A stretch of 64,000 nucleotides of DNA from Paralithodes platypus (GCA_032716605.1 CM064571.1:12407720-12471719), one strand, 5' to 3'; positions 34,333-45,002 are shown, counted from the stretch's first letter. A program made the numbers and translations. Notes: generated by a model from the sequence alone, not told the origin.

Positions 34333-34529
34333 GCATTACCGTGTCTAAACAGCCAAAGCTCACATTCTGTTTTTTTTTATGCTGAGCTAATTTAATTATA
34401 TATACCGTACCGCTAATACTTTAATCACTCAGCCATTTTTGTAAATAATTGTGACGTTCACAATACGATAATGCCTTTACTTAGTTTATTCTGAATAACA
34501 TTAGGCCATTTTATTCAGCCTACGAATTA

Positions 34530-34795
34530 TGGCGCGGGGAGCCGGTATATATGAAGGGTCATGCTTGGATGTGAGGTGGTGTGCTCCGCTGCGTGTCTGC
34601 CTGCTGAGACAGGAACCTCTCCGGGAGGTCTGGGCCCAGGAGAGTGCTGGAGGCCCTTAGTGATCCTTGGTCTCTGGGTCTTCTCCTGGGCGACCTATAT
34701 GTATGTGAATTAATATTTTGTTTGTTTTTTATGTTGTGTTGTGTGTTGTCCCTGTTCGGGTTCTGTCTCAAGTCGGCCACCCCCAGCTATGGGCC
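34530..34795 (+). repeat. Dispersed repeat R1, copy 1
   Basis: Shares with the inverted copy at 35395-35720 the order GGGGAGCCGGT, GAAGGGT, CTGGGTCTTCTCCTGGGCGA, CCTRTATGTATGTGA-like sequence, GTCCCTGTTCGGG and TCTGTCTC. Class unknown. Confidence 0.6.
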
Positions 34796-34800
34796 ATGTA

Positions 34801-35011
34801 CGGTCGCGCTAATAAGTCATGTCCAAGCTGTCATTACGTTTGGCTTGCTCTATACTGTATTAATGTCTGTCAGATGTTGAATAGGGTGGGTAAGTGTAGG
34901 AACATGTTTGTATATTTCACTCGATATGAAGAAATGAAGCTTAGATATTGCTGACACCAATGATTGACTATAACATACTTGGTGCCGAGACATCACTTAT
35001 TAGCGCGACTG
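34801..35011. mobile_element. MITE-D copy 2, 211 bp, inverted
   Basis: Flanked by TA at 34799-34800 and 35012-35013. Internal sequence matches copy 1 (6083-6293) in inverse, including ATACAAACATGTTCCTAC (read on minus) and CACCCTATTCAACATCTGAC. The left end CGGTCGCGCTAATAAGTCAT with CTGTCATTACGTTT just inside is the segment homologous to the 63.5-kb satellite. Confidence 0.75.
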
Positions 35012-35324
35012 TACCTGAGTATATACCGGTACATACAATACATACGAATCATATCTAGAGAATAAAAGGGTAAAAAATAACTCCATTAACTGTAATAACA
35101 CTAGAATATGTGATTAATGTGCCATACTCGTTATACTCGTTACCGATGTAAGCCTATATTCACAAAGCTTATTATAAAAATGTCCCGATTGAAATGCCAT
35201 ATTATTAAATCGTTCCGTAATGTGTTAATACTTTAACAATATTCATAACACCATTGCCAGTTTGATACGGTAAATATATTAAACATGCACATTTTAAAGC
35301 ATATGACTGCGGGTACAGATTAAA

Positions 35325-35357
<33 letters not shown>

Positions 35358-35369
35358 TGTATGTATGTA
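35325..35369. repeat. (TATG)n microsatellite
   Basis: About eleven tetranucleotide units. Confidence 0.92.
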
Positions 35370-35394
35370 CTCTGGCACCTTCCCCATTTTTTTT

Positions 35395-35720
35395 TTTTTG
35401 TGGGGGGGGGGACTCGAGACAGAGCCCTAACAGGGACATCACAACATATCAGAAAAACAAAACACAAAATCTCACACACATCTAGGTCGCCCAGGAGAAA
35501 TACCCAGAGACCCAGGCCCATTTGGGGTCCCCAGCAAAAGATTCCCAGGTCCCAGATCCCCAGGAGAGGCGCCGATTTCCGTAGGCAGACCCGCAGCGAA
35601 GCTTTACCACCACAAGCCCATGTTTCCATGTGCACCATGCTTCCAGGCGCACCCTTCACTACCACCGGCTCCCCGGGCCAGGCGCCTGATGGACTACTAT
35701 CTAGTCCAACTGGCGCATGA
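35395..35720 (-). repeat. Dispersed repeat R1, copy 2 (inverted)
   Basis: Inverted and longer counterpart of the copy at 34530-34795. The minus strand is open for 123 codons (start at 35665), but nothing in the peptide matches a family I know, and the plus strand is open too. Confidence 0.6.
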
Positions 35721-35873
35721 CCCTCTCTCCCAAACGACCGCGTTTACATTCATCTATTAACAAGCATTCTCCAAGATTAAAATGTACAGTATAAACATAT
35801 CTTCCAACTCTCTTTCATCTTGCATCCCTATCCTCATTTAACTCTCAGTACAATAGGGAACCTTTAAGGGAGC

Positions 35874-36420
35874 CCACCTCGATTTTTGTTTCTCCTTCTC
35901 TCCCTCTCTCTTTGGCTTGTATCCATTTTGGCCCCATTCAGCCTACTGTTTTATGACGTTTAGCCGCATCCAGGTTTCAATATTTTCCTGGCGAGCTGTA
36001 GTGAGCGAGCATATATATATTTTTGTTATGACAACAAGCTAAATTTGTACATTTTTCGATAGAAAATTTTCTCCGGCGAAGCCGGATTTCTCCATACAAT
36101 GCTGGCTCGCTATCGCTATCGTTCGTCAGGAAGAAATCGACACCTGGATGGGGATAAACGTTTTAAAACAGTTGGCTGAATGGGGCCGAATGGATACAAG
36201 CCAGGGAAAGAGAGAAAAAAAAATCTGTCAACAAATTTAAAAATTTAGCTTCTTGTCAAAACAAAAATATATTTATGCTGGCTCGTTACCGCTCGCCAGT
36301 AAAATATTGACACCTGGATGGGGATAAACGTCTTAAAACAGTAGGCTGAATGGGTCCGAATGGATACAAGCCAAAGAGACAGGGAGAGAAAGATAAACAA
36401 AAACGAGGTGGGCTCTTTAA
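35874..36420 (+). mobile_element. MITE-B with a third arm, 547 bp
   Basis: TTAA at both ends. The left arm (GAGCCCACCTCG...GGCGAGCTGTAG) and central CCGGCGAAGCCGG hairpin are followed by a normal right arm, then at about 36222 by a second right arm with its own GACACCTGGATGGGGATAAA and terminal CGAGGTGGGCTC. This suggests recombination between two copies. Confidence 0.85.
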
Positions 36421-36529
36421 CCGATATAAGTAATAATGAACTGACCTGATTAAGACGACCTTCTTGACACAGATATATGTTGTTGGGTTACTACAAGGGC
36501 TGCTGATGACTGGTTGGGTCTCTTTATCT

Positions 36530-37330
36530 TGGCTCTGGTGCTTGTGCGGCTACTGTATCTCGAGTGTTATAGCAGATACTTCACTATTTATCCTGGTCCT
36601 ATAGTTCTTGTGCAGTTACTATATCACTAGTGTTATAGCAGATACTTCACTATTTAACCTGGTCCTATAGTTCTTGTGCAGTTACTATATCTCAAGTGTT
36701 ATAGCAGATACTTCACTATTTAACCTGGTCCTATAGTTCTTGTGCAGTTACTATATCACAAGTGTTATAGCAGATACTTCACTATTTATCCTGGTCCTAT
36801 AGTTCTTGTGCAGTTACTATATCTCAGTGCAGATACTTCACTATACCTGATAGTTCTTGTGCAGTTACTATATCACAAGTGTTATAGCAGATACTTCACT
36901 ATAGTCCTATAGTTCTTGTGCAGTTACTATATCACAAGTGTTATAGCAGATACTTCACTATTTATCCTGGTCCTATAGTTCTTGTGCAGTTACTATATCA
37001 CAAGTGTTATAGCAGATACTTCACTATTTAACCTGGTCCTATAGTTCTTGTGCAGTTACTATATCACAAGTGTTATAGCAGATACTTCACTATTTAACCT
37101 GGTCCTATAGTTCTTGTGCAGTTACTATATCTCAAGTGTTATAGCAGATACTTCACTATTTAACCTGGTCCTATAGTTCTTGTGCAGTTACTATATCACA
37201 AGTGTTATAGCAGATACTTCACTATTTAACCTGGTCCTAGTTCTTGTGCGGTTACTATATCGCAAGTATTATAGCAGAGACTTCACTATTGATATTGGCC
37301 CTATTTTGTTTGTGTTATAGCAGAGACTTT
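36530..37330. repeat. 66-bp minisatellite, about 11-12 copies
   Basis: Units contain AGTTCTTGTGCAGTTACTAT and GTTATAGCAGATACTTCACT. TCTC/TCAC and TTAA/TTAT variants and shortened units near 36830-36910 are present. Confidence 0.93.
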
Positions 37331-37431
37331 ATGTAGGGTGTCAAACGAAAGCCGAATCTATTAACTTTAGTCTTTATTACTGTATAATTATGTAGAGATT
37401 ATATTATGGTTTATAGTTCAAATGTTGTCTC

Positions 37432-38227
37432 TTAAGGGGGGATGGTTCACTTTTTGGCCGTTTTTTTGCATGTATTCATTATTTTTTTAGTTTCCTCCAT
37501 AGACCTTCATCAAATACAAAAAAAAAACATCCATTAGATCCCCCTTGTAGATTAATTTGTACATTTTTCGGTAGAACATTTTCCCGGCCGGAGGCCGGTT
37601 CTTCCAGCATTACAGGGTCACTATCGTTCGCCAGGGGAAAAATCGACACCTAAATAGCACGAAAGGTCTAAATGTTGACGAAGAAATGGGGCGAAAGGTC
37701 TTAAAATCGACTAACTAATTGGGCAAACATCTTAACATCTGAACACTCTGGTGATGGGCTGGTCTATCAGAGTGAGAACTGAGCGATCTCTGCCATACCC
37801 ATAGCTTAATCTGACCTTTCCTTTTACTTTTATATTTTCTAGATCTCAAGTGACGGCGTCTCTTCCGTGGATTGACCTCCCAGTCTACCAAGATTGGAAG
37901 CCAAAGCGTCACATTTTTTCCTTTGCCCCTCAACTTTCTCTTCATACTTGCTGAGGGGCACAGGGCCCTGGGGGGGGCTTTGGTTTCCTGGGCGTTTCCG
38001 CACCCTCCTCAGCTCCCCGCCAGAAGCCTGGCTTAGGTCACCCAGGCTTTATTGTGGTCGGCAGTGAGGGTTCTGTTGGGGCGCACGGTTTATGGCCTTG
38101 GCCTGCTCGGGGCCTTGGGGCTGTTCGGCCAGGCAGCTTGGGGAACAACAACAACAACAACAACATCTGATCACTAATGGGGCAAAACATGAGGGAGAAA
38201 ATGGTCCAGAAACCCGGCCAACATTAA
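37432..38227 (-). mobile_element. MITE-A split by a retro-insertion
   Basis: TTAAGGGGGGATGGTTCAC at the left, the inverted core (CCGGCCGGAGGCCGG, CACTATCGTTCGCCAGG), then an interruption from 37748 to 38161, then CTAATGGGGCAAAACATGAG and the final TTAA at 38224-38227. Without the insert the element would be about 380 bp. Confidence 0.88.
37748..38161 (+). mobile_element. About 414-bp retro-insertion with (AAC)n tail and 14-bp target duplication
   Basis: AACATCTGAACACT (37734-37747) and AACATCTGATCACT (38162-38175) flank it and differ at one base. The 3' end is (AAC)6, typical of LINE or SINE insertions with simple tails. The body is GC-rich toward the 3' side. I do not recognise the family. 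Confidence 0.75.
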
Positions 38228-38574
38228 GGGGAGATGGGTAGTTTATATTTGATAATTTAGTATTTTTTTTATTATTCTATTAGTTTCCTCCATAGACATC
38301 CATCAAGCTTAAAAAAACACCCGCCCAAGACCCTCCTTCAAAATAAATGTGTACATTCTTCGATAGAAAGATGTCCCGACCAAAAGGCCTGTTTCCCTTA
38401 AATTACAGGCTCGCTATCGTTCGCCAGGAAAAACTCGATACCTAAATGACACGAAAAGTCTTAGTATTGACAAAGAAATGGGGCGAAAGGTCTTAAAATC
38501 GCCACGCTAATGGGCCAAACGTCATACAATCTGAAAACTAATGGGGTTAAACATGAGGAAGAAGGGGCCCCTAA
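38224..38574 (-). mobile_element. MITE-A sharing its TTAA with the previous copy
   Basis: TTAAGGGGAGATGGG at 38224, inverted core AGGCTCGCTATCGTTCGCCA. The right end is truncated after GAGGAAGAAGGGG. Confidence 0.85.
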
Positions 38575-38635
38575 AAGTGATAATATGGCCAAAACAATGC
38601 TATTTCACGTGTATATTCTTGTATTTCATATTCAT

Positions 38636-39006
38636 TTAAGGGGAGACTGGCCGTTTGTTTGGTCTATTAAATAATTTATTCATACATTTGTTTTAGTTTC
38701 CTCCCTAGACCTCCATCAAGCTTAGAAAAACACCCCCTAGACCCCCCTTCAAGATAAATTTGTACATTTTTCGGTAGAAGATGTCCCGGCTGAAGGCCGG
38801 TTCCTCTTAAAATTGCAGGCTCGCTATCGCTCGCCAGGAAATAATCGACACCTAAATGGCACGAAAGGTCTTAAAATTGACAACGAAATGGGGCGAAATA
38901 TGTTAAAATCGCCAAACTAATGGGCCGAACGTCTTATAATCTCAAAACTAGTGGGGCTAAACATTAGGGAGAAGGGGGTCCAGAAAAACGATATGCCTCC
39001 CCTCAA
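38636..39006 (-). mobile_element. MITE-A, complete, 371 bp
   Basis: TTAA at 38636-38639; the right end is TCAA (39003-39006, decayed). Complete landmarks include CCGGCTGAAGGCCGG and AGGCTCGCTATCGCTCGCCA. Confidence 0.88.
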
Positions 39007-39027
39007 GTCTTCCAACACAATATTAGC

Positions 39028-39058
39028 TCCGGATTGCCCCCCCCCCCCCCCCCCCCCT
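39028..39058. repeat. Poly-C run
   Basis: More than 20 consecutive C, then CTCCCTG. Length is likely to be unreliable in an assembly. Confidence 0.9.
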
Positions 39059-39062
39059 CCCT

Positions 39063-39145
39063 GACTTTATGGCAGTGGCTCGGTCGGTAGTGCTCCTGAT
39101 CAGTAGTCTTGGTTGTGGTGGTGCACTGGTTGGGGTTCGAATCCG
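39063..39145 (+). mobile_element. tRNA-like SINE head interrupted by MITE-F
   Basis: A-box-like GTGGCTCGGTCGGTAGTGCT and B-box-like GGGGTTCGAATCC. Directly followed by the TTAA of MITE-F. Confidence 0.6.
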
Positions 39146-39376
39146 TTAACCCCTTCATAACCGAGCCGTTTTTTTCCATTGTATTCTGGCTATGATTAGA
39201 CTGTTTTATTTAGCTTAGGAAGGACATGACACAATTAAAAGGCTTCAAAGTATCTCGAGTCACCCTTTTAACTACCGGTACCATATACCACAGACCCTTC
39301 CTTAGCTATACAGTATATAAGCCTCTAAATATTTTTGAAATAATAGAAAAACCATGCTCGGTAATGAAGGAGTTAA
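39146..39376. mobile_element. MITE-F, 231 bp, foldback with TTAA duplication
   Basis: TTAACCCCTTCATAACCGAG at the left and its inverse (CTCGGTAATGAAGGAGTTAA) at the right. Arms share AAATATTTAG/TTTAGCTTAGGAAGG-type sequence around a CTACCGGTAC centre. Confidence 0.8.
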
Positions 39377-39863
39377 CCCTTCCTGCCCGGTTGTCATTTT
39401 AAAATGACACCACGAAATAAGGGCAGGTGCCCGGGTGTCCTTTCAGGACTTTTAAGCTTGAAAGCCTATTCAGCTTGGTCTGAACGTCGTGCGTCGTCCG
39501 ACGCATGTAAACAAAGCCGATCGTTGCGTCACCGCACCTCCGAAAACAAGAAAGAGAAGACTCGTTTGTTATTGTATGTCTGTATGTCGTTGTTTCAGTA
39601 GTGAAAAGATCGTCGTATTGCTAACATCGCCTGAAAATGCTCTCCACTGAAATCGTCATCACAACTGAACCAGTTGACTTAGAGAGCTCTACTCAACGCC
39701 AGTCTACAGATTGGAAACCGCACTACATTTATAGATGCGTGGGAAATTTCTAGCAGTTAAAATTAACTAAAATACGGTAGCCTAGGCCTAGACGTTTTTC
39801 GGCCAGATCGCCCGGGTAGCCCACCCTGTCCTTTGGAGATACAGCCCGGGCCAGGAGGGTTAA
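39373..39863. mobile_element. MITE-G, 491 bp, piggyBac-like termini
   Basis: The left end TTAACCCTTCCTGCCCGG and the right end, read inward, TTAACCCTCCTGGCCCGG form inverted repeats at TTAA sites. It shares its left TTAA with MITE-F and its right TTAA with MITE-A. A 65-codon open frame (39404-39601) has no recognised homology. TTAA plus CCC termini suggest piggyBac-type transposition (inference). Confidence 0.72.
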
Positions 39864-40220
39864 GGGGAGATGGGCGTATTTATTTGCTCATTTATTTATA
39901 TTTTTTATTATTTTTAAAGATTCCTCCCTAAATCTCCATCAAGTTCAATAACACCCCCTAGATTCCCTCCTTCAAGATAATATTGTAAATTTTTTGGGTA
40001 GAAAAATATTCCGTTCCTCCTAAAACTACAGGCTCGCTATCGCTCGCCATGAAACAATCGACACCTAAATGGCACGAAAGGTCTTACTATTGACAAAGAA
40101 ATGTAGTGAAAGGTCTTAAAATCGCCAAACGAATAGGCCGAACGTCTTAACATCTGAACACTAATGGGGCTAAACATGAGGAAGAAGGAGAACCGGAAAA
40201 AAACAACCATTTCCCCTTAT
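39860..40220 (-). mobile_element. MITE-A, 361 bp, hairpin deleted
   Basis: TTAAGGGGAGATGGGCG at the left; the right end CATTTCCCCTTAT has TTAT for TTAA. The inverted core AGGCTCGCTATCGCTCGCCA is present, but the CGGCCGAAGGCCG hairpin is lost (ATATTCCGTTCC). Confidence 0.85.
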
Positions 40221-40295
40221 CTGCCAATTTAGCTCACACACTAATTTCAATCCAAAACCAAAACAAAGAGCATCCATCCTTTATATAATGTTTCA

Positions 40296-40375
40296 CTGGG
40301 ATTCGAATCAAACCATTTCTAGTGAGGATGTCTAGGTGTTCCACCTGGTAAGACTGCTATTGTGGCAATGTTCTC
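40296..40375 (-). mobile_element. tRNA-like SINE head
   Basis: On the minus strand a B-box-like TTTGATTCGAATCCCAG lies downstream of an A-box-like TTACCAGGTGGAACACC. The body was not identified. Confidence 0.45.
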
Positions 40376-40383
40376 TCCTAATA

Positions 40384-40391
40384 TATATACA

Positions 40392-40461
<70 letters not shown>

Positions 40462-40512
40462 TGTATATATACATATATACTGTATATACCGGGTATATAT
40501 ATATAAACGTTT
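40384..40512. repeat. (TA)n microsatellite cluster
   Basis: About 60 bp of pure TA within a longer TA-rich block that includes two TACTGTATATA motifs. Confidence 0.93.
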
Positions 40513-40781
40513 CATAAGCCAGTTTCTTATCCTCTCACAATATCTTCAAATTTTGCACAGACCTGGAAAATTTGACCTCGACAGTATTTTGGAGCTAAAT
40601 TGAAATGTACCGTAACCACTTTATATGCAATCTTCCATTAGACCTTTAAGGCCTCAGGGTATCATCTACATTATAAGAAAGCATATTATATCGTCAGCAA
40701 TGGAGTTTTACAAATGAGCCTGTTTACAGTAGGCTTCCTGGATACCGTTAAGGGGGTATGGAGATTTGTTGGTTTATTTGT

Positions 40782-41171
40782 TTAAGGGGAGTCACCGTTT
40801 TTTTTTTTTTATCTTTCTCTCCTTTTTTTTCTCTTTCCCTGGCTTATATCCATTCGGCCCCATTCAGCCAACTGTTTTAAGACGTGTATCCCCATCCAGG
40901 TGTCGATTTCTTCCTGGCAAGCGATAGCGAGCCAGCATTGTATGGAGAAATCCGGCTTCGCCGGAGTAATTTTTCGATCGAAAAATGTACATATTTATCT
41001 TGCTGTCAAAACAAAAATATATATGTGCTGGCTCGCTACCGCTCGCCAGGAAAATATTGACACCTGGATGGGGGTAAACGTCTCAAAATAGTAGGCTGAA
41101 TTGGGCCGAATGGATGTAAGCCAAAGAGAGAGGGAGAGAAAGAGACAAAAAAGATAGGTGGGCTCCCTTAA
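40782..41171 (-). mobile_element. MITE-B, 390 bp, asymmetric termini (inverse orientation)
   Basis: Left TTAAGGGGAGTCACCG, right GGTGGGCTCCCTTAA. The same two unlike ends occur in inverse order at 63038-63432, so this is a consistent subfamily. Central TCCGGCTTCGCCGGA hairpin. A partial TTAAGGGGG start lies at 40748. Confidence 0.88.
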
Positions 41172-41331
41172 ATTTATATTGGTGGTACTGTAATAGACCC
41201 AAGTCATACGAGGATAGAAAAGGAAAACACCATCATTATACCCAATTATATTATATATTTATTTTATTTATTTATTTTTATTTTTTTATATATATATTTT
41301 TAATATTTTACAGTGGACTAGCGAGTGCAAA

Positions 41332-41926
41332 TACCACTGGGGTGTATTTACCTGCGAGGAATAATACCACTGGGGTGTATTTACCTGCGAGGAATAATAC
41401 CACTGGGGTGTATTTACCTGCGAGGAATAATACCACTGGGGTGTATTTACCTGCGAGGAATAATACCACTGGGGTGTATTTACCTGCGAGGAATAATACC
41501 ACTGGGGTGTATTTACCTGCGAGGAATAATACCACTGGGGTGTATTTACCTGCGAGGAATAATACCACTGGGGTGTATTTACCTGCGAGGAATAATACCA
41601 CTGGGGTGTATTTACCTGCGAGGAATAATACCACTGGGGTGTATTTACCTGCGAGGAATAATACCACTGGGGTGTATTTACCTGCGAGGAATAATACCAC
41701 TGGGGTGTATTTACCTGCGAGGAATAATACCACTGGGGTGTATTTACCTGCGAGGAATAATACCACTGGGGTGTATTTACCTGCGAGGAATAATACCACT
41801 GGGGTGTATTTACCTGCGAGGAATAATACCACTGGGGTGTATTTACCTGCGAGGAATAATACCACTGGGGTGTATTTACCTGCGAGGAATAATACCACTG
41901 GGGTGTATTTACCTGCGAGGAATAAT
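41332..41926. repeat. 33-bp minisatellite, 18 copies
   Basis: Eighteen essentially identical units with core CCACTGGGGTGTATTTACCT. A 33-bp period keeps both strands open. Confidence 0.98.
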
Positions 41927-42000
41927 TTTCAACAAATATTTTCGCACCAAGTAAAGTATTCTATAATATTTCAGGACGCGTTTCTGGTAGCCTGGCATCC

Positions 42001-43000
42001 CTGTTACCCCTCACACCCCTGGTACCCCTCACACCCCTGGTACCCCTCACACCCCTGGTACCCCTCACACCCCTGGTACCCCTCACACCCCTGGTACCCC
42101 TCACACCACTGTTACCCCTCACACCCCTGGTACCCCTCACACCACTGTTACCCCTCACACCCCTGGTACCCCTCACACCCCAGGTACCCCTCACACCCCT
42201 GGTACCCCTCACACCCCTGGTACCCCTCACACCCCTGGTACCCCTCACACCCCTGGTACCCCTCACACCACTGTTACCCCTCACACCCCTGGTACCCCTC
42301 ACACCACTGTTACCCCTCACACCCCTGGTACCCCTCACACCCCTGGTACCCCTCACACCCCTGGTACCCCTCACACCCCTGGTACCCCTCACACCACTGT
42401 TACCCCTCACACCCCTGGTACCCCTCACACCCCTGGTACCCCTCACACCCCTGGTACTCCTCACACCCCTGGTACTCCTCACACCCCTGGTACCCCTCAC
42501 ACCCCTGGTACCCCTCACACCCCTGGTACCCCTCACACCCCTGGTACCCCTCACACCCCTGGTACTCCTCACACCCCTGGTACCCCTCACACTCCTGGTA
42601 CCCCTCACACCACTGTTACCCCTCACACCCCTGGTACCCCTCACACCCTTGGTACCACTCACAGCCCTGGTACCCCTCACACCCCTGGTACCCCTGGTAC
42701 CCCTCGCACCCCTGGTACCCCTCATACCCCTGGTACCCCTCATACCCCAGGTACCCCTCACACCCTTGGTACCCCTCACACCCCTGGTACCCTTCACAAC
42801 CCTGGTAACCCTCATACCCCTGGTACCCTTCACACCCCTGGTACCCCTCATACCCCTGGTACCCCTCACACCCCTGGTACCCCTCACACCCCTGGTACCC
42901 TTCACACCCCTGGTAACCCTCATACCCCTGGTACCCCTCATACCCCTGGTAACCCTCACACCCATGGTACCCCTCACACCCCTGGTACCCTGTGGCCACA
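42001..43000. repeat. 18-bp C-rich minisatellite, about 55 copies
   Basis: Unit ACCCCTCACACCCCTGGT with common CACTGTTACC variants; units become more varied toward the right. C4 runs recur every 9 bases on average, so the minus strand reads GGGG-N5-GGGG-N5 throughout. Confidence 0.97.
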
Positions 43001-43840
43001 TTACACCTGAGCTCGATCCCTGTTACCCCTTGCACCCCTGAAACTCTTGGTACCCCTGAGACCCTTGGTACCTCTGACACCCTAGGTACCCAGAGACCCC
43101 TGGTACTCCTGAGACCCTTGTCACCCCTGAGATCACTGACATCCCTAAGATCACTGACACCCCTGAGATCACTGACACCCCTGAGATCACTGACACCCCT
43201 GAGATCACCGACACCCCAGAGATCACTGACATCCCTAAGATCACTGACACCCCTGAGATCACTGACACCCCTGAGATCACTGACACCCCTGAGATCACTG
43301 ACACCCCTGAGATCACTGACACCCCTGAGATCACTGACACCCCTAAGATCACTGACACCCCTAAGATCACTGACACCCCTGAGATCACTGACATCCCTGA
43401 GATCACCGACACCCCTGAGACCCCTGGCACCCCATAGACCCCTGAGCTCCCAAATACACCTGGAGACCCCAGGCATCCCTAGTACCCTTGAAACCCCAGG
43501 TGGGCCAGGTTCCCCTGAGATCCCTGGTACCCCTGAGTTCTCTGGCACCCCTGAGACACTTGGTATCCCTCAGACCTCTGGTAACCCCTGGTACCCTGGG
43601 TACACCTGAAACACCGGGTATCCCTAAGACCCCTGGTACCTATGAGACCCCGAGAACTCCTGAGACTCCTGGTGCCCCTGAGATCTCAAGTACCTATGAG
43701 ACCGCTTGTGCCCCTGGCACCTCTTAGAACACTGGCACTCCTGACTCCTGAGCCCTTTGATACCCCTGGTACCCCTGAGACCCTTGTTACCCCTAATACG
43801 CCAGGTATCCCTGAGACCCTTGGCACCCCAGATATCCTAT
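43001..43840. repeat. Related 18-bp minisatellite (GAGATCACTGACACCCCT) and degenerate tail
   Basis: After about 120 bp of degenerate CCTGAGACCCCTGGTACC units, a second homogeneous block of 18-bp units (43121-43430) appears, followed by degenerate units to 43840. The unit length and CACCCCTG half are shared with the block to the left. Confidence 0.95.
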
Positions 43841-44049
43841 TAGGCCTATACATCCATGCAGGATATGTTTGTATAACATACCGGTAATGTATATAGTCAC
43901 AGCCTGAGCTATAATACGCAGTCTGCCATCAAACTGCTACAGATGTGGCTTGCAATTTATGTGTTACGAGTTTTTATTTTGTATTTTATTTATTTTGAAT
44001 GTATTTATATATTTATTTATTTATACATAATTATATTTTTAATTTACCT

Positions 44050-44639
44050 GTTTTTGTTTGTTTACACCCCTTAGAGGCCTAGACCCCCATCCACCTAAAT
44101 GTATATAATTTTCGGTAGAAAATTGTCTCGGACAGTTCCTCGTAACTTGCAGGAAAAAATATGATACCTGTCATAGGGGGCGAGCAATAGCAATACCTTA
44201 ATGGAGGAAAGTGTCATATAATCGCCAAACCAATGAGGTATAGTGTCATATAATCGCCAAACCAATGAGGTAAAGTGTCATATAATCGCCAAACCAATGA
44301 GGTAAAGTGTCATATAATCGCCAAACCAATGAGGTAAAGTGTCATATAATCGCCAAACCAATGAGGTAAAGTGTCATATAATCGCCAAACCAATGAGGTA
44401 AAGTGTCATATAATCGCCAAACCAATGAGGTAAAGTGTTTTAGTTCTTACTAAATTACAGGTTTGCTATCGTTTGCAAGGCAAAAATCGAAACCTAAATG
44501 GCACGATATTTCTTAATATTGATAAAGAAATTTGTCCGAAGTGGTCAAACCAGTGTGGCGAACATCTTAAACTCTCATAACTAATGAGGCTAAACATGGG
44601 GTAAAAGGGGGTTCATAAAAACACATATACCTCCCCTAA
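44050..44639 (-). mobile_element. Degenerate MITE-A enlarged by an internal tandem array
   Basis: Scattered MITE-A landmarks (CCTAGACCCCCATCC, TTTTCGGTAGAAAATTGTCT, CTAATGAGGCTAAACATGGG) flank the 7x32-bp array. It ends CCTCCCCTAA, sharing its terminal TAA with the next MITE-A. Confidence 0.7.
44211..44434. repeat. 32-bp minisatellite derived from MITE-A, 7 copies
   Basis: Unit TCATATAATCGCCAAACCAA plus TGAGGTAAAGTG. It corresponds to the MITE-A segment TCTTAAAATCGCCAAACTAA followed by TGGGC, so the array arose from the element interior. Confidence 0.85.
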
Positions 44640-45002
44640 GGGGGGATAGGCGTGTTTATTTGCTCATTTATATACTTTTTATACTTTATTTAGTGTCCTC
44701 CCTAGACCTCCATCAAGCTTAAAAACACCCCCCCAAGACACTCCTTCAAGATAAATGTGTACATTTTTCGATAGGAAAATTCCCGGCCGAAGGCCGGTTC
44801 CTCTTGAATTACAGGCTCGCTATCGCTCGCCAGGAAACATCGACACCTAAATCACACGAAAAGTCTTAATATTGAAAAATAAATGGGGCGAAAGGTCTTA
44901 AAATCGCCAAAATAATGGGGCGAACGTCATCAAATCTGAAAACTAATGGGGCTAAGCATGTGGGAAAAGGGGGTAAAGAAAAAAACAAAGAGTTCCCCTT
45001 AA
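44636..45002 (-). mobile_element. MITE-A, 367 bp, complete
   Basis: CTAAGGGGGGATAGGCG to GAGTTCCCCTTAA, with intact hairpin CCGGCCGAAGGCCGG and core AGGCTCGCTATCGCTCGCCA. Confidence 0.9.

Noticed and set aside
34530..35720. R1 inverted pair as a single long foldback element
   Set aside because: A complete MITE-D and unrelated sequence lie between the copies, the copies differ in length, and no common outer ends are visible.
36530..37330. CRISPR-like repeat-spacer pattern
   Set aside because: The 66-bp units repeat in full, with no variable spacers.
39063..39145. Functional tRNA gene
   Set aside because: A- and B-box-like sequences are present, but the cloverleaf does not close and the copy is cut by a MITE; the same holds for the other tRNA-like heads.
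39373..39863. 65-codon open frame in MITE-G as a transposase remnant
   Set aside because: No DDD or other transposase motif; the length is within chance expectation.
41308..43609. Collagen-like or proline-rich proteins in the 33-bp and 18-bp arrays
   Set aside because: Overlapping frames on both strands, produced by tandem units; no start context or conserved domain.
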